A DNA stretch of 49,269 nt from Porogramme epimiltina (Eukaryota; Basidiomycota; Agaricomycetes; Polyporales; Polyporaceae), in the NCBI GenBank assembly GCA_900155495.1, contig FTLJ01000601.1, positions 1-49,269 on the forward strand, written 5' to 3'. The notes beneath the pieces are model-generated. The model was not told the origin of the DNA. It was given only the letters and a program-made list of their open reading frames with translations, and searched no databases. Shown here piece after piece: positions 1 to 10,402 of the stretch (positions are counted from its first letter, which is position 1; each line of letters begins with the position of its first letter). Both the position numbers and the translations under genes were made by a program.

Positions 1-1499
1 GGCGAGCGCAGCGGGGGGCCGCGGGGGTGGGGTGGGCAGGGTTGGGGTGGGGCGCAGGGCGCGGCGCGGGAGGCGAAGAAGTAGGCGCGGCGATAGGGTG
101 CCCGCGGGAGGGGAGCCGCGAGCGGGGGCGGGGGAGAGGGAGCAGGAGCGGGAGCGGGAGGGGACGCAGAGGCAGACGTGGGCGGGTCGCGCGCAGGGAA
201 GACGCGATCGCGACGAGATCCTCGCCCGCACCCGAGCGGGGGCTGGCCGCACGCGTGGGCCGGGGGCGCCGTTCTGGGCGTGAGGATGACGCCGGCGGGC
301 GTTCGCTGCGTGCTGGAGCGGGCAGGCGGCACCCGGCCGGGCTGAGCGCGCTCGGGCGTGGCAGAGCCCGTGCTCCCATGCGCGCACCTGTGACGTAAGA
401 AAGCTGCCGACCCCGATACCCCGCATTCACTCGCCCTGCTTCTCGTCCCACAGAGATGCATCGCCCGCGAGGCCTAGGGTTCGTGCGCGCATTGCGTCAT
501 GGCTGGAATTACACGAATACAATAGCGGGTTAGTGACAATCGACGGTGTACTCTATAGACTACGGGTGATGGCTAAGGTGCGACAGCAGTGATACATGCC
601 GGGACAGGAGGGGGGTAACAGAGAGACGTGTGACAGCGATCCTAGCGCGAGACAAGAGCAGATACCACTACGACGCCCGCGTCCCGCGCGCACGCGGCCG
701 CGGACGACAACCACAGGAAGGGGAGGCAATAGGTGAGAGGATAAAGCAAACCCGTGACCGAGACGTGACGATGAAGGAAGAGAGACAGAAAGAGAGAGTA
801 CGGAATGAGGCGGGAACAGACGCGACAAAGCACATACATACGGGAGAAGAGGAAACCAATGTGATGATGAATGGAGAGAAGCCCGTCGCGCGGTGCACAG
901 CACCCAACTAGTCCCACCGCGTGTCCCAGCGTCGATGCGTCCGTCAAGGAAGACACGAATCCCCCCCTCCTCATCCTGCATCACGCCAAGGCGCGACCCC
1001 GACTAGCGTTCGCCAAGCTCGGGGCGCACGCGCGAATAAGCGACGAGTGCGGCTCCGACGGTAAGCCTCGGGTGCGACTCGGGCGAGGGTGGTCAAGACG
1101 CCGGTATGGGGGAGGGGAGGGGAAGGAGATGTGCCTCGCCAATGGGCTTGCGCGAGGAAGGCATGAACGGGGGCCCGGGTTGGGGCGACGAGGGCGGAAG
1201 GGAAACCCCGACGGTACTCCGCCGAGGGAGCGGAGAGCGGCGGCGGCGGTGGGAGGGAGGGAGCGCGATGGACCCCGCGCGGGTGCAGAAGCGGTCATCA
1301 TCTACGCGCGACATATCGCCAGTAGAGGTTGTTTGGTGGCTAAAAGAAGGGACGAAGGTGAACACGGAGAGCGGACTACGGGGACGGAACGGAGAGAGAG
1401 CACACACCTGAGTGCCGGGTGTGGAGTGGTCTGGAGGTGGTCGGGTCGCAGACGGTGAGCTTGTGAGGAGGGGGCGGTGGGGGGATGGGGACTCACGAG
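1..1499. other. GC-rich stretch without a confident gene
   Basis: Several long open frames exist on both strands, but they are rich in Arg, Gly, Pro and Ala, overlap each other in different frames and match no family I recognise. They are the usual by-product of high GC. The stretch could contain later exons or introns of the candidate minus-strand gene whose first exon is proposed at 1500-1623. I could not chain exons with matching splice phases here. Confidence 0.5.
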
Positions 1500-1623
1500 G
1501 ACGAATGCACTCCCATACGTCGACACCTTTTCCTTTCGGGTCCCATACGCCGCATTGGGCGTGGAGTGGCCAGTAGAGGTTGAGCTCCCATACGCGGGTG
1601 GCGTCTGCAACGAGGCCGGGCAT
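1500..1623 (-). CDS. Candidate first coding exon of an unrecognised gene (partial)
   Basis: Read on the minus strand, an ATG at 1623 sits in a near-ideal context (CCACCATG) and opens about 41 codons that end at a GTGAGT donor. A TATAAA-like box lies about 145 bases upstream on the same strand (1766-1774). The peptide is not low-complexity: it has three V-W-D/E units (RVWEL, GVWDP, DVWEC), each encoded by a CGTATGGGA-type repeat. I do not recognise the family. No continuation exon with the right phase (phase 1) could be picked with confidence, so the gene may run off the left end of the window or may not be real. The call rests on start context, donor and promoter-like spacing only. Confidence 0.28.
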
Positions 1624-1765
1624 GGTGGGGGGCGCGGGGTGCGACGTGGTGTGGAGCGGGTGGGGGCGAGTGGGGCGTGGGGGGTGGAGGAGGAGCGCGG
1701 GGAGGGAGGAGATGGAGCAGCGAGCGGTCGTTAGAGAAAAGGAGGCGTCAGAGACGAGCTCAGTC

Positions 1766-1774
1766 GTTTATATC
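1766..1774 (-). promoter_or_regulatory. TATA-like box upstream of the candidate exon at 1623
   Basis: The minus strand reads GATATAAAC here, about 145 bases before the candidate ATG at 1623. A CCAAT-type motif (ATTGG on the minus strand) lies further upstream near 1859-1863. Supports, but does not prove, a minus-strand gene. Confidence 0.25.
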
Positions 1775-2576
1775 AGACCGGGCAGAGACGCCGGGGTAGG
1801 GCTTGCCAGTTCTCAATTCAATCCACGCCCGGTGACATAATCTTTGCTGCTTTCATGCCCAATCAAAAAGGCCAGCGGGGGTACTGCCCGATCCGGCTTC
1901 TCTCGCACGCGGCTCCCCAATCTCGTCTCTCCGCCCAAACATGCACGGGTGCCGGGGGCGGGCCGTGTCGCGGTTGATGAACAAGATCGCTGTGCGACAT
2001 GGCTATATCAGCTGCAATCGATAATCGGCCACGGCGCAGGGGAGGGGTCCCCGGGCAGGAGAGCTCTCAGATCTCAGCTCGCAGCCTGGCACGCCGCGCC
2101 GCCGTGCTCTCGGAGAGGGCGTCGCGCGGACTCGCGCGGATTCGCGCCCTGACTCCCGTGCACCACTCTGAGTTGCCAGCCACTGGCAGCCAGCCCGAGC
2201 CCAGCCAATGGGGGCCGCCAGCCGCCATGTCAACCACCGCGGGCAGCCCAGCGCCCCGCCAGCCAACCACCGCGCGCGCGGGCGACCCTGCGCGGGCCCG
2301 CTCGAGCCTCGAGACGCGCCATACGCAACGCCCGCCGGTTGCTCAGAAATCCCATTCGCAAATTTTTGCGGCGGGCCCAACAACCCCGCGCCCTGCCTGC
2401 CTCGCGCCCGGCCTCGCCCCCAGGGCGTCGCGTGCATCATTCGGTGGAGGTCGATCCGCGCCGGGGCCCGAAGGCGAGTGGCCGGGGCAAGATGCCTTGG
2501 AGAGCACCGCAAGTGTGTTTTCCAGATGCTTGGCTGCGCACCGAGGGGGCGGCGGCTACTAGAATTCTCCGGGGGA

Positions 2577-2646
2577 CGGGCAGAGGAAAGGAATGGGCGA
2601 GGGAAAAGGCGAGGGAAGGGGGAAAGGAAAAGGAAAGGGAGGGGTT
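2577..2646 (+). repeat. Polypurine G/A tract
   Basis: About 70 bases are almost entirely purine on the plus strand, built of GGGAAAGG/GGCGAGGGAA-type units, with only isolated pyrimidines. Such tracts can mark nucleosome-free DNA or form triplex structure, but no function is shown here. Confidence 0.5.
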
Positions 2647-3967
2647 CGGAAAGAGAGGCTTCGGGCGAATCACCCGTGGCCGGGGGTCGCCGCCGCGCTG
2701 GAGTCCGGAGTCCGGGGGTGGACAGATGACGAGAGGCGGACGGAGCAGCGAAGGCGGGCAGCGTCTTGCATGTGCACCCGCGCCGGGGAAGAGGCTTCAC
2801 GCAAGCCTCCGCCGCGTCTTTCCTGCATCACCGTCGGGCGAGAACCCGAACCGCACTGGCACACACGCATCGAAGCCCCCGCCCAGCCCCGCTCCGAACA
2901 GACGCCATCGGCCGCGTACCGTCCCGCGCGCGCGAGCCCCGCTTCCCCCCTCATTTGGCCACAGGAATGCTACCCCCGCCCCCGCGACAGCCTGCGACGC
3001 GACGCCGCCCTTCCCTCGCCCTCCTGCCATCTCCTGGCCCCCGACCCTGCCCGCTTGCCACGCTGCGCCGCCCAGGCGGTGATCCCCGCCGCCCCCCATT
3101 GTCCGTTTCCGTAAACCCCACCCCCGTTCGCCCCCCTCCTCGCTCGCAGGCGCGCGGCGCTGCCCCAACGCACGCCAGCAGCCCGCCTGGACCGCGGTCC
3201 ACAGGGCCCGCTCCACAACCCTGCCTCGACGCCGCACGCCCGTCACGCGCGCGTCAGCCAGCCCACAGCGTTCCCGGCGGCGGCGCGGGGCCAGGCGGCG
3301 GTGCTAACCAGTAGGTGCCAGTGGTGGGGTGGGCTGGCGGCTCGGGCTGGTGAGGTCACGCACGTCATCGCGATAACGGACCCGCGCGGGGGCTCGACCG
3401 CTCGACCGCTGCTGCCCGCCAGCGCCCGCTTCTCTTCTGCACCCCCCCCTCCCCCCCACGCGCGCCCGCACGCAATTTGACGGCCTTCCATAGTTCCCAG
3501 GCTCCGCGATCCTGCGCGCCGCTTCACTCGCCAGAAAAGCGCAATGGCCCACCCGGGGCCAGGCTCTGTCCAGTGTCTGTTCTCTGCGCCGTCCCCCGCG
3601 CCCGCCCGCGCGTTCGCCGCCGTCCTTCGCCGTTCGCCGGCGGCCCTTCCCCGCCTCGGCGATCGGAACGCGCGCTCGGGGCGGAACCGGACGACGCGAC
3701 GACGCGGTTGGTCCCCCTCCCAGCCAGCCAGCCAGCCTGCCCAGCCACCACCCATCCGTGTGCGCGCTTCGGATCATCGTCGGGGAGCGAGGCCCGACGT
3801 CGGCGTCGTCTCTCTCTGTCCCGGTAACCTCGCGCCCGCGGAGGGCCGTCTTGGATGTGGAGACCGATCAGGTACCTCTCGCCACTCCGAGATCAGCCTC
3901 AAGCTTTGCTCGAGGGCCCGTAGCGGAGGCGATGCCCTGCTCCCCCCCGCCATGGCTGCCCGCAATA

Positions 3968-4007
3968 TTGTGGAGCCCGCGTTGTGGAGCGTGCGTTGTG
4001 GAGCCCC
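3968..4007 (+). repeat. 14-bp tandem repeat, about 2.9 copies
   Basis: Three consecutive units begin with TTGTGGAGC: 3968-3981, 3982-3995 and a partial copy 3996-4007. The second unit differs from the first at two positions. It is a small minisatellite in the intergenic region and is not part of a recognised gene. Confidence 0.6.
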
Positions 4008-5236
4008 TGCACCGCCGGCTGGGAGGGAGGGCCGCCACGCGTGTACTGGACGCGATCAATGTCGACGCCCGCGATGGACGATCTTCCCAGATAGTCCCGC
4101 CAGGTTTTTTTCCGCAGATGGGCGGAGAGATTTCGAGCGTCGCCCCGTCACCTGGGCCCCCGCTCCTCATGGCGACATCTGGGTTTTGGGTTTCGCTGGA
4201 GACTGTTCGAGACAGTTCGGTCTCCCGGGAGTGCCTTTGTGGAGATTCGTTTAGCAGGCTCTTTCTAGCACAGTCTCTGCCAACCGTCCTTGATCCTCGC
4301 CGCATGCACCGGAGCCCAAACCGTGGTCCCCGTGGAGAGCTCAAATGTCCTGAGTGGCCAACGGTCTCAGCCGTGGGACCAATGGAAGGTGAACATCAGG
4401 AGGCAGATCTTTCCTGATTCCGGAGTCAGTTCCCGTGCCCAGCAGCGGTCGATCTAGGCCCAACCCGTGAGGCCTCTCGTTGTCATATCCCGCCGGGGGG
4501 TCGCAGGACCCTCTATCCGGTTAGTAGCTCACCCACTGCGGCTGAGTGCAATCTCGAGGCTTGGGACCGCACGAATGTTGCCAGGCGTTTTCGTCTCTCC
4601 GGGAACAGTTGTGGCAGCACCTCTTTTGGAATACCCTGGAAATCTCCGTGGAACGTGTCGTAGCAAATAAGCATAGATAGATTGCGCTCACAAATACCAT
4701 TCGTCTGACCACCTGCCCCTGAAACGTCCTCCCACTTCCACCAAAGCGGCGGATTGCAATCGCTATCGAGCCTTGAACACCATCTTGACAAAACATCAAT
4801 GTAATTATCAGTATCATGACGGTAGGCTCTTGGTGTAGTTGCATCTGAGAGCGCGCAGATGTTCTGTGATCATGGGTGCGTCTTTTAGGTAGACATGATG
4901 TACTAGGCGCAGCTTATGGTCTCGTAACGTCGCGCGCAGCAAGTGCTGCGGTGCGAACCACAGCTATTACTATTTATGGTGCCCAGTGCACTTATGCACG
5001 TGACCTCGTGCCCGACTGCCGGAGGAGCCGCAAGTGGGGCGGCGTCGCGCCGTCGCAGCCAGTCTCGATCCCTTCCACCTCCACCACCCCCGTACCGTTG
5101 GCTGTCCTCTCCATTTTTAACCCTCACATACTCCGCAGCCACTCTGCTAAAACGCGAACATAATCTGACCACGCTCTTTACCATCGACTTGTCGACCGCC
5201 TCACCTTACCTCTGACCAACAACTCACCTACTGGAA

Positions 5237-6830
5237 ATGAGGCTTTCTCCGCAGCACGCAACGCAGGCCGTTCTTTCTCTTCTCCTTTCCTCCGCTGCAG
5301 GCGCATACGCCGCCGCATCGACACGGAGGGCCACCACTTGTAATGGACACTCCGAGGTACGTTCCCGCCGCTTCCCACGACCCCGGACGTCTGTGAACTC
5401 ATGCGTGGGGGCCGCATCCAGCTTTGTGATCGCAGCTTCGGGAACGTGACTTTTGTGGGCAGCCACGACTCGTACGCCGTAGGGGTCGGAAGCCGTGAGT
5501 GATGGGTCCACCCCGTGTCGCACCGCGCTGTGCTGACGGATATCCGGACGGCGCGCAGTCTTCGTGAACCAGGATTATGACAGTGCGTCCACCCGGTCGC
5601 GCTCCCGCCGCCGGCCGGTGCTGATGCCGAGAGGCAGTCACCCAGCAGCTGAACGACGGCGTCCGCATGTTGCAGTCTCAGGCCCACAACAAGAGCGGCA
5701 CGATCGAGCTCTGCCACACCAGCTGCGTACGTGTCTGCATTGCTCCGGGGCGCAAATGAATTCGTCCTCATGCTTCGAGGGGGTGCCTTGCAGAGCCTCC
5801 AAGACGGCGGCTCGCTGGAGGACTATCTCACAAAAGGTACGCCCGCTCCCACCGGCCCGCGAGCGCCCTTGCCCACTGTGCATTCTAGTGAAGACATGGA
5901 TGGACGCGAACACGGACGATGGTGAGTTGTGAAACGGGGTCGAAATATCTGGCTAGCGGCGCACAGCTGACTCCGTTTCATGACGCCCACAGTCGTCTCG
6001 CTCTTGATCGTAAACTCTGACAACATAGCCCCATCGGAGTATGACACCGTCTTCAAGGCGGTCGGCCTAGACACGATGGCGTACGCGCCCTCCTCGGCGA
6101 ACTTGTCGGCGAGCTCATGGCCCACCCTCGGGACGCTCATCGACGACGGCAAGCGCCTCGTCGTCTTCCTTTCCACCACGGCCGACTTCTCTTCTGTCCC
6201 GTACCTTATTGATGGTCAGTCCACAGCATCGGCGGAGCCCACCCCCGTCTGCTGACGCCCACACAGAGTTCACGAATGTCTGGGAGACTGCGTACGACGT
6301 CACGGACACGACCTTCGATTGCAACGTCAACCGTACCAACGGCGATACGAGCACTCAAATGTATCTCATCAATCACTTCTTGGACAAGCTCGTCGCTGGT
6401 GTCCCGGCGCCGGACCCGGACCACGCGAACACCACGAACGCGGTCAGTGGTACCGGCTCGCTTGGCCAACAGGTTTCGACCTGCGCCAGCCAGTACGGAC
6501 GGAACCCCAACTTCATGCTGGTCGATGTAAGTTTCCCCCCACGCTGTGCCAGCGCAGGACGTTCCTGATACTCACCTTCGGCCGCAGTTTTACGAATACG
6601 GCAATGGCTCCGTCTTCCAGGTGGCAGCCGATGCTAACGGAGTGACGTACAGTCCGGCGACCGCAGTCGCGACTCCGAAGACGTCGTCGTCATCCTCCAG
6701 CACGGGTTCCTCCGCGTCGGTCACGTCCACGGCGAACGGCGCCCTGGACTTCCGGATCGTCCCCACGCAGGTCACTGCCGCTGCTGTCGTAGCGGGGTGT
6801 ATAGCGTTGGGCGCGTTCAGCCTCTTCTAG
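5237..6830 (+). CDS. Secreted, GPI-anchored PLC-like phosphodiesterase
   Basis: Nine exons (5237-5356, 5422-5494, 5559-5582, 5638-5726, 5794-5836, 5889-5921, 5993-6214, 6267-6526, 6588-6830) give 368 aa. The N-terminus has a signal peptide (hydrophobic LSLLLSSAAGAYA, residues about 12-25). The mature part starts with a Cys-rich segment and then GSHDSYAVG, the first catalytic His region of the PI-PLC X-domain (TIM-barrel phosphodiesterase) family. QLNDGVRMLQ and ELCHTSC (second His) follow. The tail is Ser/Thr-rich (SSSSSSTGSSASVTS) and ends in a hydrophobic stretch VTAAAVVAGCIALGAFSLF, typical of a GPI-attachment signal. Family knowledge: fungal members are cell-surface or secreted and their substrate is usually unproven; the eukaryotic Ca-binding C2 and Y regions are absent. 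I infer a role at the wall or membrane. The start is the only ATG giving a signal peptide. Confidence 0.88.
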
Positions 6831-7244
6831 AATACGAGAGGGAACGGACGTTTGGTGTCCCCCATGGACGTTTAGGACTATTGCATAGCATTTGTATAGC
6901 GATCACTGCATCTGGACAATCCCGCTTATAGCAGCCCTTGAGGCCGTAATACTGCAAACGCGCCTTTGTGCTGTGCGCTCTGTACAATGCACCCCCGGCC
7001 CCGGCCCGCCTCGTCTTGTCGGGCGTGCAAAGGGTGAGCGGGCGAGAAGACAAGAACCGGGCGAAAGAAGGGCTCCCAGGCGGGCCACGCGTGTGCCATG
7101 CAGCCGGCGTTCGGGACGACCGGCGCGAAGAGGCCTCAGCCTGCAACGCTGCAGACCGCCGCGCCCGCCGCCCCCCCTCTCCTTTCCTCTCCTCTACTCC
7201 GCCCCTCCACCGCTCGCCCCCGCCCCTGCCCCGCACCACCCGGC
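6831..7244. other. Intergenic region between two plus-strand genes
   Basis: Holds the 3' flank of the phosphodiesterase gene and a strongly CT-rich leader (about 7170-7244) before the next start. An in-frame ATG at 7098 could add 49 residues to the next protein, but the pyrimidine-rich composition argues that it is leader. Confidence 0.5.
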
Positions 7245-8601
7245 ATGAGCTTCCAAAACTTCAGGCTGCCCCCGCCGGGGCCGCAACACGCCTTCCCCGA
7301 CCTCGACACGCCCCCGCACTCGGCGCTCTCTGGCCCCTCGTCGTCGTCGCTCTCGCCGCCCTTCGCGTCGCTCTCGAGCGACTCCACGACGCGCGTGCAG
7401 TCGCCGTCCGCCCCGCCCGGCGGGAGTGGGGGCGGCGGGGCGTACGCGGACAGCACGCGCAAGGGCCTGTACGGCTCGGGCGACGCGGACGACCGGTACA
7501 CGCTCGTGTTCCAGACGATGGACGCGTTCGAGGCGTGGCGCCGGCGCGAGGAGGAGGAGAAGATGGTCGAGTTCGTCAAGGGCGACACGCACGCGTCCAA
7601 GGCGGTCCCGCCGCGCTTCAAGGAGCACACCAAGCTCGTCTGCGGCCGCCATTCGCGCGGCGGGCGCAAGAAGTACGTGAAAAAGTACCCGGACAGGGTC
7701 CGCAAGGTCCCGAGCAGAAAGGTGCGTCCCTTGCGTTTCGTTCGGTCGTTCGCCCGTGGGCGGGGGTGAGAGGGGGAGAGGGGGGCAGCGTTGCGCGTGG
7801 TGGTTGGTGTGGGTTTGTGGGCTCGGGCTCGTGCAAGATGCCGGAGCTGACGGGGGTTAGGCAGCTTGAGGGGATGGGGTGCCCTGCGTCGATCAGCTAC
7901 AAGACTTATTTCGATACGGACGAAGTCCGTGCCTGCTGTGAGTGCACCGGTCCCCCTCCGTCATTCCAAAGGCTGCTCGCATCCTGACATGCGCACACAC
8001 AGACATCTCCGACCACTCGCACGAGATCGGACCTGCCAACCTCCCGTTTACTAAGCGAGGCAGGAAAGCGCAGGCGGAGATGGAGGCGCGGGCAGCCGCA
8101 GAACGGCCCCGGGGGCGACCCCGCAAGGAGCGCGCCGACGACCCGGAGCCCTCGATGAGCCCGCAGTCGACCTCGTTCATGGACGACGGCCATGTCAACG
8201 GCGTCGCGGGCCCCTCCTCCGCCTCCGCTGCAATGCCGCAGCCCGTGCCTCAGCCGCCTCCACCCCAGATGGAGGAGCCCCAGACGTTCCAGGCGGCGAT
8301 CTCGATGCTCGCTCCCCTCCCCTCGATGGGGCAGATGCAGCCTCCGTCTGTCGATATCTCGCAAGAGCGCTGGGACCGCATGGGCGTACTCTTCCAGAGC
8401 ATCCGTGATCACGCACGCTCGTTCGAATTCCCCGCGCCGTCCGTCGCTGCGCTGGAGAGCGTGCTCATCCGACTGTACCTGGAGAGCCCGATTGGGAGTG
8501 CGATGGCGCCTCAGGCGGTGCCTCAAATGGACGGTATGCATGGTGGAGTGGGGATGGGAGGACCCCCGATGGATGGTAGTCATCATGGAGGGACAGGCTA
8601 G
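7245..8601 (+). CDS. FAR1/WRKY-GCM1-like zinc DNA-binding protein with AT-hook
   Basis: Three exons (7245-7721, 7865-7937, 8003-8601) give 382 aa. Residues about 90-190 show a FAR1-like fold: DRYTLVFQTMDAFEAWRRRE, then KLVCGRHSRGGRKKYVKK, GMGCPAS, TDEVRACYISDHSHEIG. This supplies the Cys...Cys...His-x-His ligand pattern of the WRKY-GCM1/FAR1 superfamily. Splicing creates the Tyr codon that joins RAC to ISDHSH, which supports the model. An AT-hook-like RPRGRPRKE follows near residue 215. The rest is Ser/Pro/Gln/Met-rich with no recognised domain. FAR1-type domains derive from MULE transposases, but no transposase core is present, so a nuclear transcription-factor role is inferred. Start 7245 follows a CT-rich leader; an upstream in-frame ATG at 7098 is possible. 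Confidence 0.8.
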
Positions 8602-8899
8602 GATGCGGACCGTGACCATTTTCTTCGATATCTGCGCTCATAATACCTTTAATATGTACGAATACTACTGTACATCGCTCCGGAAATCTTGGCCAACGAA
8701 TGTAAATTATCTGTCTGCTGGTGACAGACCAATGTGTATTCTTTCCATTCACAGCGACCGTTTGAACGGTCACTCGGGCCGTCGATCATAAAAAGTCTAT
8801 AGGCGCCCATGCTTTCCTCTGTCTTGAACTGTCGTCTCCTCCACCGGTCAAGCATCCTATTGGCTACTTTCCCTTAGGGCATCTCGATTTTTGGCCACC

Positions 8900-10150
8900 A
8901 TGTCCTCCCTCAGGAACTCACTGCACAGGAAAAACCACAAAGAGCGTTCTCAGCTGTCCCACCGTACGCGGCTTGGCATCCTCGAGAAGCACAAGGACTA
9001 TGTGCTCCGTGCCCGCGATTACCACTCGAAACAGGAGAGGATAAACCGCCTGCGTGAGAAGGCAGCAACCAGGAACAAGGATGAGTTCTACTTCTCTATG
9101 ACGAAGGAGAAGACGGTGGTACGTTTCTTTATGTGGACTTGCGGGGGAACGAGGGCACCTCATCGCATTATTCCCATAGGGCGGTGTACATGTGCAGGAG
9201 AGAGGGAACGAAGCACTTCCCACGGATATAGTAAAAGTTCTCAAAACACAAGACGAGAACTATCTGCGTACGACGAGGGCTGCAGGGCAGAAGGTACGCA
9301 ACATCTCCCGCCGGTCATCTCCCCCTTTCCGCAGGTAGCACGCGCTGACTACTAGCGTCCTTTTTCCAGAAAATTGACAAGCTGAAGCAGCAACTTTCTC
9401 AGCTTGCCAATCTCGTTCAATCTGCGTCCTCTGACGACGAGGGCACGGATGATCTAGATGAGGAAGAACTCGACGTTTTACGCGAGGCTGGTGTCATCGC
9501 ACCTGCGTCGAAGAGGGGTCGGCGGAAGATGCGGAGCAAGAAAGGGAAACACATACTTTTCGCGGAGGATGAGGATGAAGGTATGTGCACATCACCCCTC
9601 GCTTCCATCCGTTAGTGACATCTGCGTCCTGAATAGCACGACGGCGTGCTGCAGCTGCCAAAGGTGGCTCGTCCTCGGATGGTCCGGTTGACGACCGACT
9701 AGACAAGACCAAAATTATCAGCGTTGATATGGGCTGGAAGAACCCAGAAGAGACGACACGCAAGAAACGAAAATCCAAAGGGCCTGTAGAGGAAGAGAGC
9801 ATGGAGCTTGACGGAGACGTACTTGAGGCGACGGAGACAGCAAAGGTTCGTGTTTACTTGTTGAATCTGCGACACTCATCCTTAGACTCGTGCAGGCATA
9901 CCGTACGCGCCTGCTGAAGGAGCTCTCTGCTCGCCTTGCACGAGACAAGCAGCTGCGATATGCTGAGCGGGAGCTACAGATGCAGCGACTCCTTATGGGC
10001 AAGGGCGCATCGAGGAAAATGAGCGGAGTGGAAAGGGTGGATGGAGGAGACGAAGACGAGGATGATGCGGATACATCGAGGCCTAAGAAAGTGGACGAGA
10101 AGACTTGGAAACCCCGAGTTTACAAGTGGCGGGTGGAGCGAAAGCGGTAG
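8900..10150 (+). CDS. UTP11: U3 snoRNA-associated protein Utp11
   Basis: Five exons (8900-9118, 9180-9293, 9370-9580, 9637-9845, 9896-10150) give 335 aa. The N-terminus [20 protein letters not shown], followed by KHKDYV and [16 protein letters not shown], is the Utp11 family signature. The C-terminal [15 protein letters not shown] region and the final basic [14 protein letters not shown] also fit. Family role: component of the small-subunit processome that processes pre-18S rRNA in the nucleolus. It is longer than yeast or human Utp11 (about 250 aa) because of acidic and basic inserts around residues 135-250. The ATG lies in GCCACCATG, a strong start context. It converges on the Lsb5-like gene, with stop codons 252 bases apart. 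Confidence 0.93.
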
Positions 10151-10402
10151 ACCTTATATTGTAGTCTATGCGCTTTTCCCTATCCATTATTGACGTTTTA
10201 AAGGCCGTGTTCATGAAGTAAGGAAAGGGTGACGGGACAATGGCAATATATTCCATGATACATCGGTCGAAATGGCTAGTTCTTACAGCAATACTACTAG
10301 CACAGTTATCAAAACACCTCGAATACATGACAGCAGAGATCCAGCCTGCCTCGAGCTTCCGCTCTTTAATTCGTACAAGACGTTCCTCTCCACCAATCTA
10401 AG

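Larger units (their letters stand above)
1624..5236. other. Long GC-rich intergenic stretch (3.6 kb)
   Basis: No exon chain with recognisable protein content was found on either strand. The stretch holds a CCAAT-type motif near 2206, a polypurine tract (2577-2646), a CAGC short repeat around 3720-3745 and a 14-bp tandem repeat (3968-4007). It lies between a possible minus-strand start (1623) and the plus-strand gene at 5237, so it may be a divergent upstream region or contain non-coding transcripts; the sequence alone does not decide. Confidence 0.45.

Noticed and set aside
4513..4844. Two overlapping minus-strand frames of about 100 codons
   Set aside because: They compete in different frames, show no motif, and have no continuation exons that I could link by phase.
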